This document shows, one piece after another, positions 12,901 through 27,700 of a DNA stretch of 64,000 bases. This stretch comes from Ancistrus triradiatus (taxonomy: Eukaryota; Chordata; Actinopteri; Siluriformes; Loricariidae), in contig JAJAGP010000018.1 in assembly GCA_025084515.1 (NCBI GenBank), positions 62,001 to 126,000 of the forward strand. The letters run 5' to 3'. The notes under the pieces were generated by a model, which made no database searches, had not been told where the DNA came from, and worked only from the letters and a program-made list of their open reading frames with translations. Numbering within the stretch: position 1 is the first letter of the stretch; each line of letters starts with the position of its first letter. The translations under genes and the position numbers were made by a program.

Positions 12901-15900
12901 GGAGCGGGTGCGGGTACTGGACGGGCCTGCCTGCAGTCAGTATCCTCTGTTGCAAAACGTCTTTTTAAGTGTGGTCAAAAGGAATGAGAACATTACAAAG
13001 TGGTAAATGCTTCACCATCCCAACTTTTTTGGCACTTTTTTGCAGGCTTGACATGCAGGAATGGATGTTTATTAACAAATTAAATGAAGCTGAACAGAAA
13101 ATAAAACCATGATATATCTCTGGTTCATACTGCCTGCAATGAAATAAAACTCAATGTAAATCCCTCCCAACTTTTTTCTGATTTGGGGTTGTCAAAACCA
13201 GACTTTAAGATAGCATTTTAAGATAAACGAGACCTTCTTGAGGAACGTACATGCAAGAAAATGCTATTCTCAGCAGGTACTAATGCACCCTCGGTTTTGG
13301 ACTGTAGTGGCTCTGAAAATGTCAGCGACAATCTTGCCACCAGCCACTGTGAAAATAACCGACTGCAAACTTGATGAAAATTTCAACATGCCAGCCGATT
13401 GCTATTGTTAGATTCAGATCTGACGCCACATTTACGTAGGCAAACCAATCAATCGGATGGAGCGGTGCGCATCGGCACGGCATGACACGGTGGTATAACC
13501 GCTAAGTGGTGCGGTGCCAATCCAGGACTGAAGGTGTCTCATCAGAGTCTTTCTACACGGCAGAACATCTTGGCTTTTTGCTTAATGAGACTAGAATATC
13601 TGGTCTTTAGGCTTTATGAAGTGGATGAACTTTCTTTCTTTTATTCTTGCTGATTGAAGCACGTTGCAGGACTCGGTGCTGACCTGTGATGCGTTTTGTT
13701 CCATTAAATGCCTGTGACTAAATGTATAAAAAAAAAGAAAGGCTGCAGGAGAAAAGGCTGACGAAACCAAGCCGAACCCAGAAGCGCTACTGTTCCACTT
13801 ATTATCCAGCCCAGCTTGTAGCGCTTTTAGGATCTGCAGAAAACTTGGTAACCTTTCTCAGAAATAAGCTTTAGACTTTCAGACCTCTGGGCCAAGCCAC
13901 GATTTCATATTATTTCAGCTCGCCGTACTTCTGAGCCAAGTAATCAAGAGCTTCAAGGATTCAGGTGTCTTTGAATTGATTTCCCGGGGCATAGGGTGAT
14001 TTTTTTTCCTTCGGTTCTCTTGTGAAATGCAAATCCAGTATCAACGTACACCTTGCAATCTGCAGCTAGGGTGCATGTGGTATTTGAACTCGTGTCTTTG
14101 TGTTTAATTTGAACAGAACATTTCGTTTGAAAGTTTCACCCCACACTGCTATTGATGGAGCTGTAACAGTAAAACCATTTGGTTTCTTAAACCTCAAAAA
14201 CAGATAAAACATACAATACAAAAGTCTTTAAGCAACAATACAAGGAAGACTGGAGGTTAGGAATGTAACTGTGCCTACACGACCAATGAACTACCACTAG
14301 TGGATCTTGGACTGCTTGGGATAATAAGAGCCCCGATTAGAGACTACTCACAGGCAGCTGCTTCTCCAGGCAGTTGTAAAAATTCTTTGTCTGGTTCGGC
14401 TTGAGCTTCTTCAGTGGGATCCGGGTCTCGCCAATGAACTCATTGTGGCGGAATTTGTCCTCGTCACACACAGAAATCCTGCAAGAGATGCCAGAATATT
14501 TAGAATTTAAGAATCGTTTTCCGATTTTTTTCCATGGGAAAGTCACTTAAACCAGAGAATTGTCATGTTGGACATGCAATTCCACTGCTTTACCAACACA
14601 TACACACAGTGGTAGACTGTGGTAGCCTAGCAGTTAAGGTACTGGACTCGCCTCTGCCAACCTGCCACTGTTGGGTCCTTGAGCAAAGCCCTTAACCCAC
14701 TTGAATTGTAAGACTGTATGAGTTGGTATGAGTTGTAAGTCGCTCTGGATAAGGGTGTCTGCTAAAATGTCATAAATATAAATATACTATAAATACAAAC
14801 ACACATTTGTCTTTCTATCCTGGTGAGGACTTTGCTTTGACATAATGGTTACTGGTTAATGCCACACCCACACCTAACATTTACATTTAGTCATTTAGCA
14901 GACGCCCTTATCCAGAGCGACTTACGACTGATACGATCCAAGCACTTGTGGATTAAGGGTCTTGCTCAGGGACCCAATAATGGTGGAGGTGGGATTTGAA
15001 CCCTGGACCTTGTAGTCCATAGTGACACACACACATGCTTGACACATAAGGGGAAGGGAGAGGAAGTCAAAGTCGATCTGTAGCGCTTTTTACGATGGAG
15101 CACTGTCTCAACGCAGCTTTACTATTTTCTATTATCCACTACAATATAAGGCCAATTGCAAACTGAGCAGGCCTAGGGTGACAGTGGCAAGGGGAAACTC
15201 CCTAAATGTTTTAAGGACCAAGACTCAAAAAGGGACCTGACCTCATCGGGCGGTCTAGATGATAAATCTAAGAATTAATCTAAATTATCCAATGAATAAG
15301 ATTACAGTAATAGTTTAAATCAAGAGACAGAGGTGTACAGGAGCATTTTCTGTATGCCCATATAATAATGTCGTTGTGTTCTTTGGACACCAGAGGGCGC
15401 AATCATCATATACGGCATGGAGGAGTTACTGCCCTCCGATGTGGTTTGAGCAATGGTCTGACAGCTGGAACTGATCAGGGAAGCAAGTACGGAAGTCTCC
15501 CGTGGCACTATATTAAGCTGAAGGGTTCTGAAGCTTGCAGAACGAGGTAGGGATTTGGCCATAAGAAATCATTCCTATAGGGCTCCCATTATCTGAACAT
15601 GCATTATTTGAGCCATTTCCTGGAACAAGGGGTTCAAGTGCACAAGTAATTAGGTGTACATATACATTCACATTTAGGCTCTTATCCTGAGTGACTTACA
15701 AGTCACACACTTATACAAGTCCAAGGTCCTCGGGTTAAGGGTCGCACTCAAAGGACACACCAGTGGAAGACTGACGGAGGTGAGATTTCAAAACTGGACC
15801 TTCTGCTCTGCAGAACAGAACCTTAACCACTAGGCTTAATAATTATACCTTCCAGTGCAAAGATTCTCTCGATTTTAAAGGTCCCAGAGTTTGCAAGTAC

Positions 15901-18697
15901 CCAAAGTTTGCATTATTATTACTTATTTTCTGTAACGGCAACAAAAAGACAAGCTGTCGTGACATTACACACGTTGCTCATGGATATGATTCCGACATTT
16001 CTGACACTTAAGCAACCGAATGTGAAAATCCAACCTAACGAGCTAGATTTTACATGCAGGACTAATCCCAGTGCAAACAAACTGCATGCTGGTGTTCATT
16101 TTGTGTCGCTCTGAGCGCTGTAGATAAATGCTGCCACTGGTATGACCAATTTCCCCCTAAATTTACCTCTACACACCTCTTAGAACTCGGAGCTCATAAC
16201 GTCTCGCCTCACATCAGCTTTTTAGCATAAATCTGGCATCTCCATCATACCTGCTTCACTGTGAAATGGGATTTCGGTGCTGTTTGCAGTATCAATCGGG
16301 TCTAATTGATGTGTGGGAAGACATCTGTTTTCTTTTGGACCCAATTTTAATGTTCTTCAGTTGGAGAGGATTTGTAAAAAGGCTAAATTATTTCTGGACC
16401 ATTGTCTCTAAGCAGCTTAACAATTTTAGATTATCTTCCCAAACTGAGCAAGCCTACATTGACAGTGGCATGGAAAAAGTCCCTAAACATTATAAGGAAG
16501 AAACCTTGGGAGGACCAAGACTCAAAAAGGGACCTCCTTGAGCTGCTGAGATGATACAGTATGTAAGAATTAGTTAGAAAAGTGTCTAATTAATAAGTTC
16601 ATGGTAATAGTTTAAATAAACAGAACCTAACAGAATATTAACAGAGAGAACATTTAAAAAAATGGAATAATTACAATAAACTAAAATTTTAGAGAATGAA
16701 TATTATAAAATTGAGAATATAAACGCTATATAAGAAGACAAAACATTTGGCGATTCAGGATCACGTTTGCTGTTAGAACTTTTTATTTTAGCATCCGCGC
16801 AGACGGTGGCGTAACATGTACAGTATTTAGTTTATTTTCAGTCTTAATGGATGCCAGTTCCCACCTGCTACGTCGGCCTCACACTTGGCTCTAAACGAAA
16901 AGATATGTTCGTCTTTAAGTATGCCACTAGAGAGAATTAATGCCAAGAACGAACCGCTTTTTACACCAGAGGTGGTAGAAATGGTGTTGGTCGTCTCACC
17001 CATGCGCGCTTAATGTGCTTCTAAAGGGTGCAATAAGAGCCTTTTAGAGAAATGAAGCTTCTCTTTAAGATTCTCTTAACAACTGTGGCATTATGACTCA
17101 TAAATGGTGTTCACACCGACCTCCGAGAAAAGACAAGAGCGCTCCTGAAACACAAGTTCCACAGACACGATCATACCATTTAAAAATCGGGATAAGTTAC
17201 GACTCCTGCTGCTTCTGAAAATGACTGATGTGACTTTCAACTGTACCACAAACATGTTGACGGAAAGTAAATAAAGAGAACCCAGTTCAACAAATGAGAC
17301 AAAATTATTATACTTGGTCATTTATTTATTGAGGAAAATGATCCAATATTACATATTACTGAGTGGCAAAAGTATCTGAACCTCTAGGATTAGCAGTTAA
17401 TTTGAAGGTGAAATTAGAGTCAGGTGTTTTCAATCAATGGGATGACAATCAGGTGTGAGTGGGCACCCTGTTTTATTTAAAGAACAGGGATCTATCAAAG
17501 TCTGCTCTTCACAACACATGTTTGTGGAAGTGTATCATGGCATGAACAAAGGAGCTCAGAAAAAGAGTTGTTGATGCTCATCAGGCTGGAAAAGGTTACA
17601 AATCCATCTTTAAAGAGTTTGGACTCCACCAACCCACAGTCAGACAGATTGTGTACAAATGGAAGAAATTCAAGACCATTGTTACCCTCCCCAGGAGTGG
17701 TCGACCAACAAACATCACTCCAAGAGCAAGGCGTGTAATAGTTGGCGAGATCACAAAGGACCCCAGGGTAACTTTCTAAGCACCTGAAGGCCTCTCTCAC
17801 ATTGGCTAATGTTAATGTTCATGGGTCCACCATCAGAAGAACACTGAACAACAATGGTGTACATGGCAGGGTTGCAAGGAGAAAAGCCACTGCTCTCCAA
17901 AAAGAACATTGCTGCTCGTCTGCAGTTTGCTAAAGATCACATGACGAGCCAGAAGGCTATTGGAAGAATGTTTTGTGGATGGGTGAGACCAAAATAGAAC
18001 TTTTGGATTAAAAGAAAGCGTTATTGTTTTGCAGAAAGGGAAAACACTGCATTCCAGCATAAGAACCTTATCCCATCTGTGAACATGAAACATGGTGGTG
18101 GTGGTAGTATCATGGTTTGGGCCTGTTTTTGCTGCATCTGGGCAAGGACGGCTTGCCATCATTGATGGAACAATGAATTCTGAATGAATATCAGAGAATT
18201 CTAAAGGAAAAATGTCAGGACAATCTGTCCATGAAACTGAATCTCAACAGAATGTGGGGTCATGCAGCAAGACAACGACCCTAAGCACATAAGCCCTTCT
18301 ACCAAAGAATGGTTAAAGAAGAGTAAAGTTCATGTTTTGGAATGGCCAAGCCAAAGTCCTGACCTTAACCCAATCGAAATGTTGTGGAAGGACCTGAAGC
18401 GAGCAATGGATGGGAGGAGCTAATGTGAGGGAAACCCACCAACATCCCAGAGCTGAAGATGTTCTGTACGGAGGAATGGGCTAAAATTCCTCCCAAGCCG
18501 GTGTGCAGGACTGATCAACAGCTTACAGGAAACGTTTAGCTGCTCTCAGTTATTGCTGCACAGGGGGGTCACACCAGATACTGAAAGCAAAGGCTCACAT
18601 ACTTTTTCCACTCTCACTAATATGTAATATTGGATCATTGTCTTCAATAAATAAATATTATCAACTGTGTATGTGTATATATATATATTATATATAT

Positions 18698-18795
<98 letters not shown>

Positions 18796-21700
18796 TGTGT
18801 GTAAAATATTTAAATATGTTCTCTCTCTTCATATTTATATAGTTTCTGTTTATTTAAACTATTACTATAAAACTTATTAATTAGATAACTTATTTATTTC
18901 TTATTTATTTCATATAACATAGGCCACCCCAATGAGGTCCAGGTTTTGAGTCTTGTTCCTAACAATGTTCCTTCTTTAAAACATTTAGGGAGATTTTCCT
19001 TGTCACTGTCACCCTAGGCTTGCTCAGTTTGGGATTGGCCTTGAAATTCAGAAGATAACCTAAAACTGTAAAGCTGCTTTGAGACAATGCTCAAAAAAGC
19101 ACTACAGAAATAAAGCTGACTTGACTTGTTCTTTATTTTCTCTTGTGTTGCTTTCAGGGGTGTTTCTAGACTACTTGGCGCACACAGAATTGGCAATCAG
19201 TTGTAGGGGTTTGCGGATGTCCATTACTCCATGCAAAAATAAAAGATAAATAAAAATATATAAATAAAATGCACGTTTTGCATTGCATGTAGGTAGAGAG
19301 GCAAAGTCCTGACCAATTCACAAATCAGAAAGTCTCTGGTGTCACAATGTTGTGGTGACACCAGTGAATGTATGTGGGGTTTTGAATACCCTGGAGCAAA
19401 TTCGGAATTTATCAACAAGAAACCATGCAAATTCAAATATTACTATTCAAATATTGGCTAGCCAAGCCTTGCCATTCCACCAAAGGTGCCATTTCCGTCC
19501 CCAGGACATTACATGTACAGATATTTATATAATTAACTGTAAAAATGCATTGATGCAATTGCAATTTAAGGTATATTATTTCAAACATAAATAAAACCTA
19601 CCTATACCACTGAAAAACAGTATGTGTTAGATGTCCTTGGTCTCTACCTTACACTTAACAAAGAAATATAATGATTAAAATCCTTACATATGTTTTTCAT
19701 AAAAATCTATAATATGCTACTTTAAAATACACATTTAAGTCACTCAGTCCTGTTACCCTAACATATTCCCACTTCTGAAAATGATGGATCATACCACAAG
19801 TCACATGTTCAATAGGAAGCTGTACCATCTGGACCTTCTGAAGACCATGGGAAGATCAAAAGTATGTTCTTTCTTATTTTTCTATATATTTTATGATACT
19901 GTAACTGTAAGGTCAATCTCAACTTATTCTCTTGTTATGGAAATTATTTTTAGATGCTGTTTGTTTGTTGTAAAAATTACATTTTCTTGGTAACTCATTC
20001 CAATGTGTTCAGTGTCCCAATGTCATTAGTATGGATGCCATGTGGTTACATTTTATGCATTTGCTTATTCTGTGCTGAAAACTCAGGACTGAGTAACAGT
20101 AAGAGAAGAAACCATGTAAAAAAGAAATAAAGTTGCCTGAGATTGACCAATACTCACTGTGATTATGATTATTTAAATGTGTGTTCTTAGAGTCAGTGTG
20201 GGAAAAACTATGGAAAATTAAGATCAATTTTTAAGAGTTACAACAAGCAAATGGCACCCATTCGGCGGAATGACTCACTAGACAATTACCCTGTAGTATA
20301 ATTGCTACGTGTGCGAAATGGGACGAATAATCTCTGGCCGTAGGGGTAAAATTAAAACCAGGCTGATTGAGTGACCTCTCAGAAAAAGCTCCAATTTTAT
20401 AATAAACGAGAACGATCATTATTTTGTTCTCAACTGGAAATGGCATCTTGTAATTTCACCTGTAATTCATTTCTTCATTTCCCTGGTTCCCAGATTAATC
20501 AGAGGTGCTTACACCAGTGCATTCTCTGACTCCATACATTTTGCCCCTGTACCGTATGAACGGGTTTCTTCCCACTGGTAGGTGCCATACGTCAGCGGGC
20601 GTGCATGGACGCTCTTGGCGCCTCCTTTCTGTTATTGCTGTTCGAGCGTGTAGGCATCGCGTGATTGCGTAGCTCCCCAAGGTCTTCAGCAAGACATCAA
20701 CAGGCAATCACCCATTTCTTCCCCACATACATTCGCAGCCTCACAAAAGGTCTCCTTGGGAAGCGTCCAATCGCTTCTGAATAGGATGGGATTGTGTAAC
20801 AGAACAGCGGATTGTGCAGATTTTCACCTGCCCAACAGTCAGCGTGGAGTTTCTTCTTCTGATTACACTCTGATTTTTAACAGCAAACTAACAAGTGCTC
20901 GATCGACTGGAAACCTCCAACAATCAAACGTTGACTTTGGAACGCAACTGTTCGCATTTTTTTGGGCAAAGCCTTGAGGGTGCTTTGTTTTTTCAAGGTA
21001 CCCTCTGGAGCCTTATCCCTGGAATTCACAGGGTATCCAACCTGAACCGGGCACCAGTCCGCTAGGGATGATCCTTGATTCTGGCCTCCCATCCATTGGG
21101 TGCCCAATCATGAAGTCTGAAAGTTCGAGATCAAGACGAGATCAAGTCCTGCCAGTGACTTCCAGAGGGGTCAGGTGTTTCCAAGAAAAATACTAGGCAG
21201 ACCAGACGCTGCCAAGGCGGCCCCTTCCGAGCCCCTTCTGGAGTCCCGTTCAGAGTATGAGTTTGCATGTGGAACACTGTATTATGCTCCCCCTATAGGT
21301 TGGGAATGCTATTTAGCTTTAGCCAAAAGCAAACCCAAATCAGCTGGACCCTTGAAACAGTTGTAGGACCCCCCCTCCCAGAGTCACCCCCTACTTCCCC
21401 TAATTACACACCATATTAAACACTGCCTCCATGACCCATTTACATTCCCTAAACATGCACACGTCAAATCAGAGGCAAGAACCAAACCTAGTCCAGAGCT
21501 ACAATGACCTACTCCGTCCCCCAATTCTAAAACTTCTCGACGATTAGCTTGGCGGCGTGTGACGCCCGAGCCAGCGGTACCACATTAGTTACATGACTTT
21601 ACAGTCCCTCGACATGAAGCGCTCACGCAATTTGAACTACATTAATGCGAGATGGCTACCATGCGCGGAGCAAAGCATATGAAATCTGCCGGCGGTCTAA

Positions 21701-24700
21701 TGAGAAAGGCCTGACTTACAGCTCGTGCTGTTTTGTTCCTAATTAACATGCGAGCGCAAGAAGCACGAACGTCGTGTGAGTCAGAGCTCTGTGTCATCGC
21801 TCGCGGCTGCCGCAAGGTCTCGCCATCGCCAGGGATAATGTTAGGTAATGAGACCGCGAAAGGCGTCAAAAAGCAAAACAAATTGCAGCGTCTACTAGAA
21901 AAGGTCAGTGCGAGTGGTAGGCTGTTTACCAATGTCCGTTTCTTTATTTCTCCCCGAGCTAATATGAGAGAGGACAGAACGCCTCGGCGGTGTCTCTATG
22001 ATCGCTGGACTTATTAATGTCCACCATATTATATACTGTCAAGTTGTCAAAGCTATATTTGATTCTGTAGTATTGAATAAATAGCCAAGATACTGCAGCG
22101 CATCCCATATATCTATCTATCTATCTATATATATATATATATATATTTATTTATATTCCTTGGGCAAGCGATAAGCTGTACGAACTCTCCTGCACTTTCC
22201 TGTACTAAATGAGGAAATCAGCAGTGCATGACGTAGGGAGTCACAGGGCAGGAGTGATGAGCTCTGGGAAATGTAGTGAGGAAAAGCCTTGGTTGTGAAA
22301 ATAGTCTTTTTTTTCCACTTTCAAGACATTAATCAATAAATGACATGAGATAATCAATACTTTATTATAAACTAAGCTTTATGTTATCGATTTTGCCTGA
22401 TTTTTTTGTAATTTAATGTAAGTGTTTTAAGCATGTTTAAGGTAGGCTACGCTACGATATATACACTATCTAAACTCCAGGGTTCACGATAAATTCAACT
22501 TTCGATGGATTTGTCGAAACGTATCCCCCACTGTAAATCGGGGACTGCCTGTATTGACTTTCTATTATTTTACTATTTATGGTGGGTAAAATCTTGTCCT
22601 GCAGTCTCACACACCCGTTTATGGAAATGAAAACTGTCTTTACGTGACAGCGCAGAATTCCCAGTTCTATTCACAACACAAGCAAGTATTTTAGAATAGA
22701 GCACAGAACTGAGAAGTGTCAAGAAGCTTCGGTGACTGCGTTGCAAAGACAAACTTACAAACGACTCTTAGTCTGCTCGTTAAAACTTGCTCACCAGCTT
22801 CTCGGTGCTTATAAGGAGCGTAATGCCAGCCAAACATTGCCCAGCATCCAGTTTGCTCACGCTGATGCCACATTTCACGTTTTTCCTTTCACACGTCATA
22901 AGTTGCTCCTGTAAATTCATATAATGTTGGCTGTTGCTGTACTATGCAGATCATTCACAATTTCTGTTACACAGTATAGCCTATTATAAGCAATTACAGG
23001 CATAGTCTATTTCTGCATATTTTACACCAATAACACACAAGTGACCAGTTTATTTACCATTTCTATCTTACTTAATCTTTTGGATAGACTATAAACTGGA
23101 GAAAATGCGGCTTTTCAGGTATGACTGTCTAATCTATTTAACTCTTGAAGTTGGTTCATATATAGCTTTCATTGCTGGCGTTACAGCTTTGTTGCGCTGG
23201 ACAGGACATAAGTACATTCCTAATAAGGTCACCCTAAAACATTATTTATGCACGGTCTAATCGGTAGCATTTGATTAACCCACTGTTATTCAGTGTTTGG
23301 AGAACGTTTCTTCTGCCTCGTCGCCTTTCCTCCGTTTTCTCCACTGCTTAAAATAAGTCTTAACAGTCCAAAAAGTCCTTCTTCTTGCTAACAGTTTTTC
23401 ACCTCAGGAGCTCTTTTAAGGATTAAGATGCTTTATGAATAACTTTTACTAAGATGTACTCTGAACTTTGAGTGGGAAACGCCTACAATCCTAAGATTTT
23501 TCTTAGAACTTCATCACTAGGAGCTACTGTTAGCACTTTATGAATACATCCTCTGGTCTTTAGTTTCTCTCTGACGCTGTCAAACTGCCTACGCCCACTG
23601 GTCACCTCAGCTTGAAAGTTGCTGAAGATGCTTATATGGTCTCTGCTGAATATAAATTGGCTTTGGGTATGGGAAGACACAGGATTTCTACCTTTACTGG
23701 GGTGAAACCAATGATGCAGAATGTATTTGCTTCCAAGAAATGCGACATTGAGACATTTAAAGATTAATGCCTTCATAGATTAATCCATTTTCTTAAAGGC
23801 TACCACCTCATCTTTGAGAGTCTTGAAAGCCAGTTTGGGAAGGAGTTTCAGTAAACTGGCCAAATCAGTCTCCTCTTCTCTGGTTTCTCTGCGTTTGTTG
23901 GTGTTTTTTTTTTTTTTTTTTTAATTGAATCCTCCTCAGGACATGAAAGTCCATTTTCGTCCCGATTACAATAACAAAACTAAACTTTTGCGGCGTTAAA
24001 GTGTTGACTTATTTATTGCGATAAGGATGGGGGAGCCGTCATACTCTTGTGTTCTGCTCACTAGAGCCCACCGCAATAAAAATTGACATCTAGAGAGTCC
24101 AAACAGGCAGGCTGGACACCTGGGAGAGGCGCGTTTGTGGAATGAAAGTGCATGTGGAGTTACAGGTGGAGGAATGAAAAGCTTTCAAAAATGAAAGATC
24201 GGAGGCTGCTGATTTGTCATTGTTTAGCGCTTATTTGCATCAAGGGCGAGCGAGCGTCCACCAAAAGGAAGACTTATGAAGGAGATGTGTTTCCATGGAA
24301 ACTGGCACAGACAGGCCTAAAGAAAAGACATGAATCATCAGGTGGCTCCTACCAGACCCATACACACACACACTACCTGGGCATACACATACACTGGCAC
24401 GCATGCATGCACATGGTGAAATGCTTAGAGCTCTGGCTATCCTGTAGATCACATGACAGGGATTTAAACAGCATTAAAATGTGTGTGTTTTTATTGCTTC
24501 GTGAAGTTTTAGGATATTAACTGAAGCATCGATGTTTCCACATAACATTATATCCTATGCTGTATAATAAGTTGGACTGCACAAGACTTCTGAAGGTTCC
24601 CTGTGGTATCTGGCACTAATATCTTACGAGAAGAGCCTTTAAGTTCTGCAAGTTGAGAGGCGAAGCCACCACGGATTGGAATTGATGTTCCAGGACGTCC

Positions 24701-27700
24701 CACAGATGCTTGATCAGACTGAGATTTGGATGTTTTTTCTTCTAAGAGGGCTTTCCACCAGATTTTGGAACATAACTGAGGTCGGCTTCGATTTTCATGA
24801 TGTCTGGTAGGGGTGTAACGATGCACTCTGCTCGATTCGCGATACTGAGTTCATGATTCGATTTTCTCGCGATTATTGATTTTACACTTGACAAAAGACA
24901 TTGCTTTTTTATTTCTGTAGTGTAAACAATGCACATTTTCTTATATAAGTTTTTAACAATAAAACTTTAGTCCTTTGCAGTTAAAAGAAATGACTAGAAG
25001 CGTTAGGTTTAAAATTGTAAACAAAATGCCCCATTCTATCAGGGCAATACCTCTGTACTTCTATTTCTTTTTATTCTGACTGGCAATCTGTTTTGGGTAG
25101 ATTTGCACTGTTCTGGATCAGCAATCCTAATGTCATTGTATACTGTACAATGACAATAAAAGCATTATCTTTAATATTGTAGCTTCACCGTATCTTAAAT
25201 AACATGGTGAATACATTCCTTTTTATTTCTGAAGAATAGCTATTCAAAATAGGGCATTCTTCTTGTAAAAAACAAAAAGAAACTTTAATCCCCTGCAATT
25301 AACAGAAATTAGGATTCTCACTCGGAACTGGATATGCATCTGTGAGTACATCTGGTGTTCAAAACTGGAATAGCATTAGATGCAAAGATCAAGGATTTAT
25401 AATCCAATTAGACAGACAACGTTTTGTCACGCCTGACCTTGGACATCGTCCCATTTTTGCATTTCGCTTCCACAATGCATCGTTACACCCCTAGTGTCTG
25501 ATGGAGTTCAGGTCAATGTTCTGAGCAAGTCAATCAAAGTTGGCAAAACTAATTCTCTATGGACTTTCTTTAAGGACATCAAGGCAAATAGCTGAACCCT
25601 ATAAATGTGTCATATTGAGAGTCACCAGGGTATCAGTACAACCCATTCCACTGCCACTGTTTGTCTATGGAGAAAAGTACGCCTCATATTACAAACATGT
25701 CACAAGTGAGTGTTGTTGAGATGGAAGAGCTCACTAATTACAAGAGGTGTCCACACACTTCTGTCTACATAGGGTATCTCAGAAAACACGAGCCAGAAAA
25801 ATTTAAGAAGCTGCCTTGTGATGAAAGCAACACGCATCCGTACTAATTGGGTGACCGAAACGCATTAGCATCCTCTTGCGTGTATCAGTGGATAATGGGC
25901 ATTTTTTATGTACTCAATCCATTAAAAGAAGATTAACCTAGATTTCAGACCAGGCAAATCCCTTCTTTTGCTGATCTTTGGGCCGATTCGAAAACATGAT
26001 TAAATCTCTATGCGTTTTTTTTTCCAACTGTTCATCTTTCTCAACAAGATCAGATTGACTTGAATGACGACTTGGAAAAAAAAAATCAGTGCACATAAAA
26101 ATAACACCTTAAAATATCATTATGTGTCGAGACATAAGTCTACTAATTAAAGTTCTGTTAAACTGCTTCTGGCAGGCAACTATGACCCAAATACAGGATA
26201 CATACACAAAAGATTTGGTCCGTGAACAATGTTCCTGTAGCATTCATTTCTTCTGTGACATGCCACAATACTCCTAATTTGTCAGGTATCAGTCCTTCAG
26301 TCTCTCCTATTCCAGACCCTGTGCCGGACCCACCTGCTATTCTGGGCACCTGGTCATTTTGAAAATTCCTGGTCCCATCTTCCACCTGTTTGATCAGATA
26401 CCTCAGGTAACTCAAACCTCACCTCCCCAGATACACTCCCCACTTTATTATGTAAACCTGGTCAACTGCTTGTTAATGCAAATATCTAATCAGCCAATCA
26501 CATAGCATGGGCGAAAATGCCTTGTTGATGCCAGAGGAGAATGGTCAGACTGGGTCAAGCAGACAGAATGGCAACAGTCCCTCAAACAACCACCATACAA
26601 CCAAAGGATGCAGAAGAGCATCTCCCCGAAGTCAGACCTTGAAGCAGATGGGCTACTGCAGCAGAAGAGCAGGCACCTGAGGCTACAAAACGCATGGGTT
26701 CACCAAAATTGGACAAGAGAAGACTGGAAAAACACTGCCTGGTCAGGGAAGCATGGCTCCATCCTGCCTTGTATCAAAGGTTCAGGCTGCTGGTGGTGTA
26801 ATGGTGTGAGGGATATTTTCTTGGCACACTTTGAGCCCAAACTGAGCATCGTTTAAATGCCACAGCCTGCACCAAATATGGATTAAAACCTCTGAGGAAT
26901 GTTTCCAGCACTTTGCTGAATCTACACCATGTTGAATTAAGTACTTGTAATAAAACTACTAACAAAGTAGCCTATATATAAATATTCATCTAAGTATCTA
27001 GGCAGGTACCTGAGTGTTTTGCGGACCATATCCTCATCGGTGATGCCGTAGTAGGTCAACGTCTCGCTCCAGACTGGGTTGAGGGTGTTGCGCAGCGTCT
27101 TGGTCCGGAGCTTATTGGCCTAAACGAGGCAAAAGTAGCCAGGGTTAACCAATCAACAGGTTTTTGTAGTGTCTAGAATATGAACTAATTACTTACAAAC
27201 TAAGAAGTCAAATAGTATAGCTGTGTGATCATCAATTCAGAATTTCAATACTACTGATGTGATGCACAGCAAGTGCCTCTTTGAAAACTACAAGCTATGC
27301 GATGAGTACGGTACGCACTCAATCTGTCATATTAGCAGATGGGGGCTTCCTGTTTCTTTTGAAAAAAAAAACCCATCTGTGAACATCCTCTCACAGTCCA
27401 TTAAATAATACCCTCTGAAGGAGATTCCAGCCGTGCTGTAGGTCATGGTATTCATCCAGCCGGGGACGAACAGAACTGGGACTATCGGGACGACTGATGC
27501 TAAGTGGATTGCTGGCAAGCCGAGACTAAAAACGCTGCCAGGAAGCAAACACCTAGACGAGCGATGTTAGAAAGGACACGAAAATTTGTAGTAGTCAGAG
27601 TAAGGTCATTGACAAACGGAAGGAAGTTCGCTACTTATGAGGTACACTCTTGAAGTAGGTTGAAGTTCTTAATTAAATAAGGCACCCTTGTCAGGGACGC

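Larger units (their letters stand above)
11044..13191 (+). mobile_element. Tc1-like transposon, broken by later insertions
   Basis: Ends pair as inverted repeats: left 'caaccgcaaatccaaaacag', right 'ctgatttggggttg' with 'cccaactttttt' inside. A left-flank TA is at 11042-11043. The interior keeps Tc1 transposase pieces: GHLNFCDGSINAEKYTEILE and QQDNA (about 11820-11950) on one side of the insertions, and HTLQRSGCGYWTGLPAV (about 12890-12940) on the other, in a shifted frame. An RTE-type fragment and unclassified sequence separate the halves. Confidence 0.78.

Noticed and set aside
18638..18880. Ile-Tyr and Cys-Val repeat open frame
   Set aside because: Produced by the AT/GT microsatellite.
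26158..26415. 85-codon minus-strand frame as a possible small gene
   Set aside because: No recognised domain, start context or neighbouring exon. It lies within a doc2b intron.
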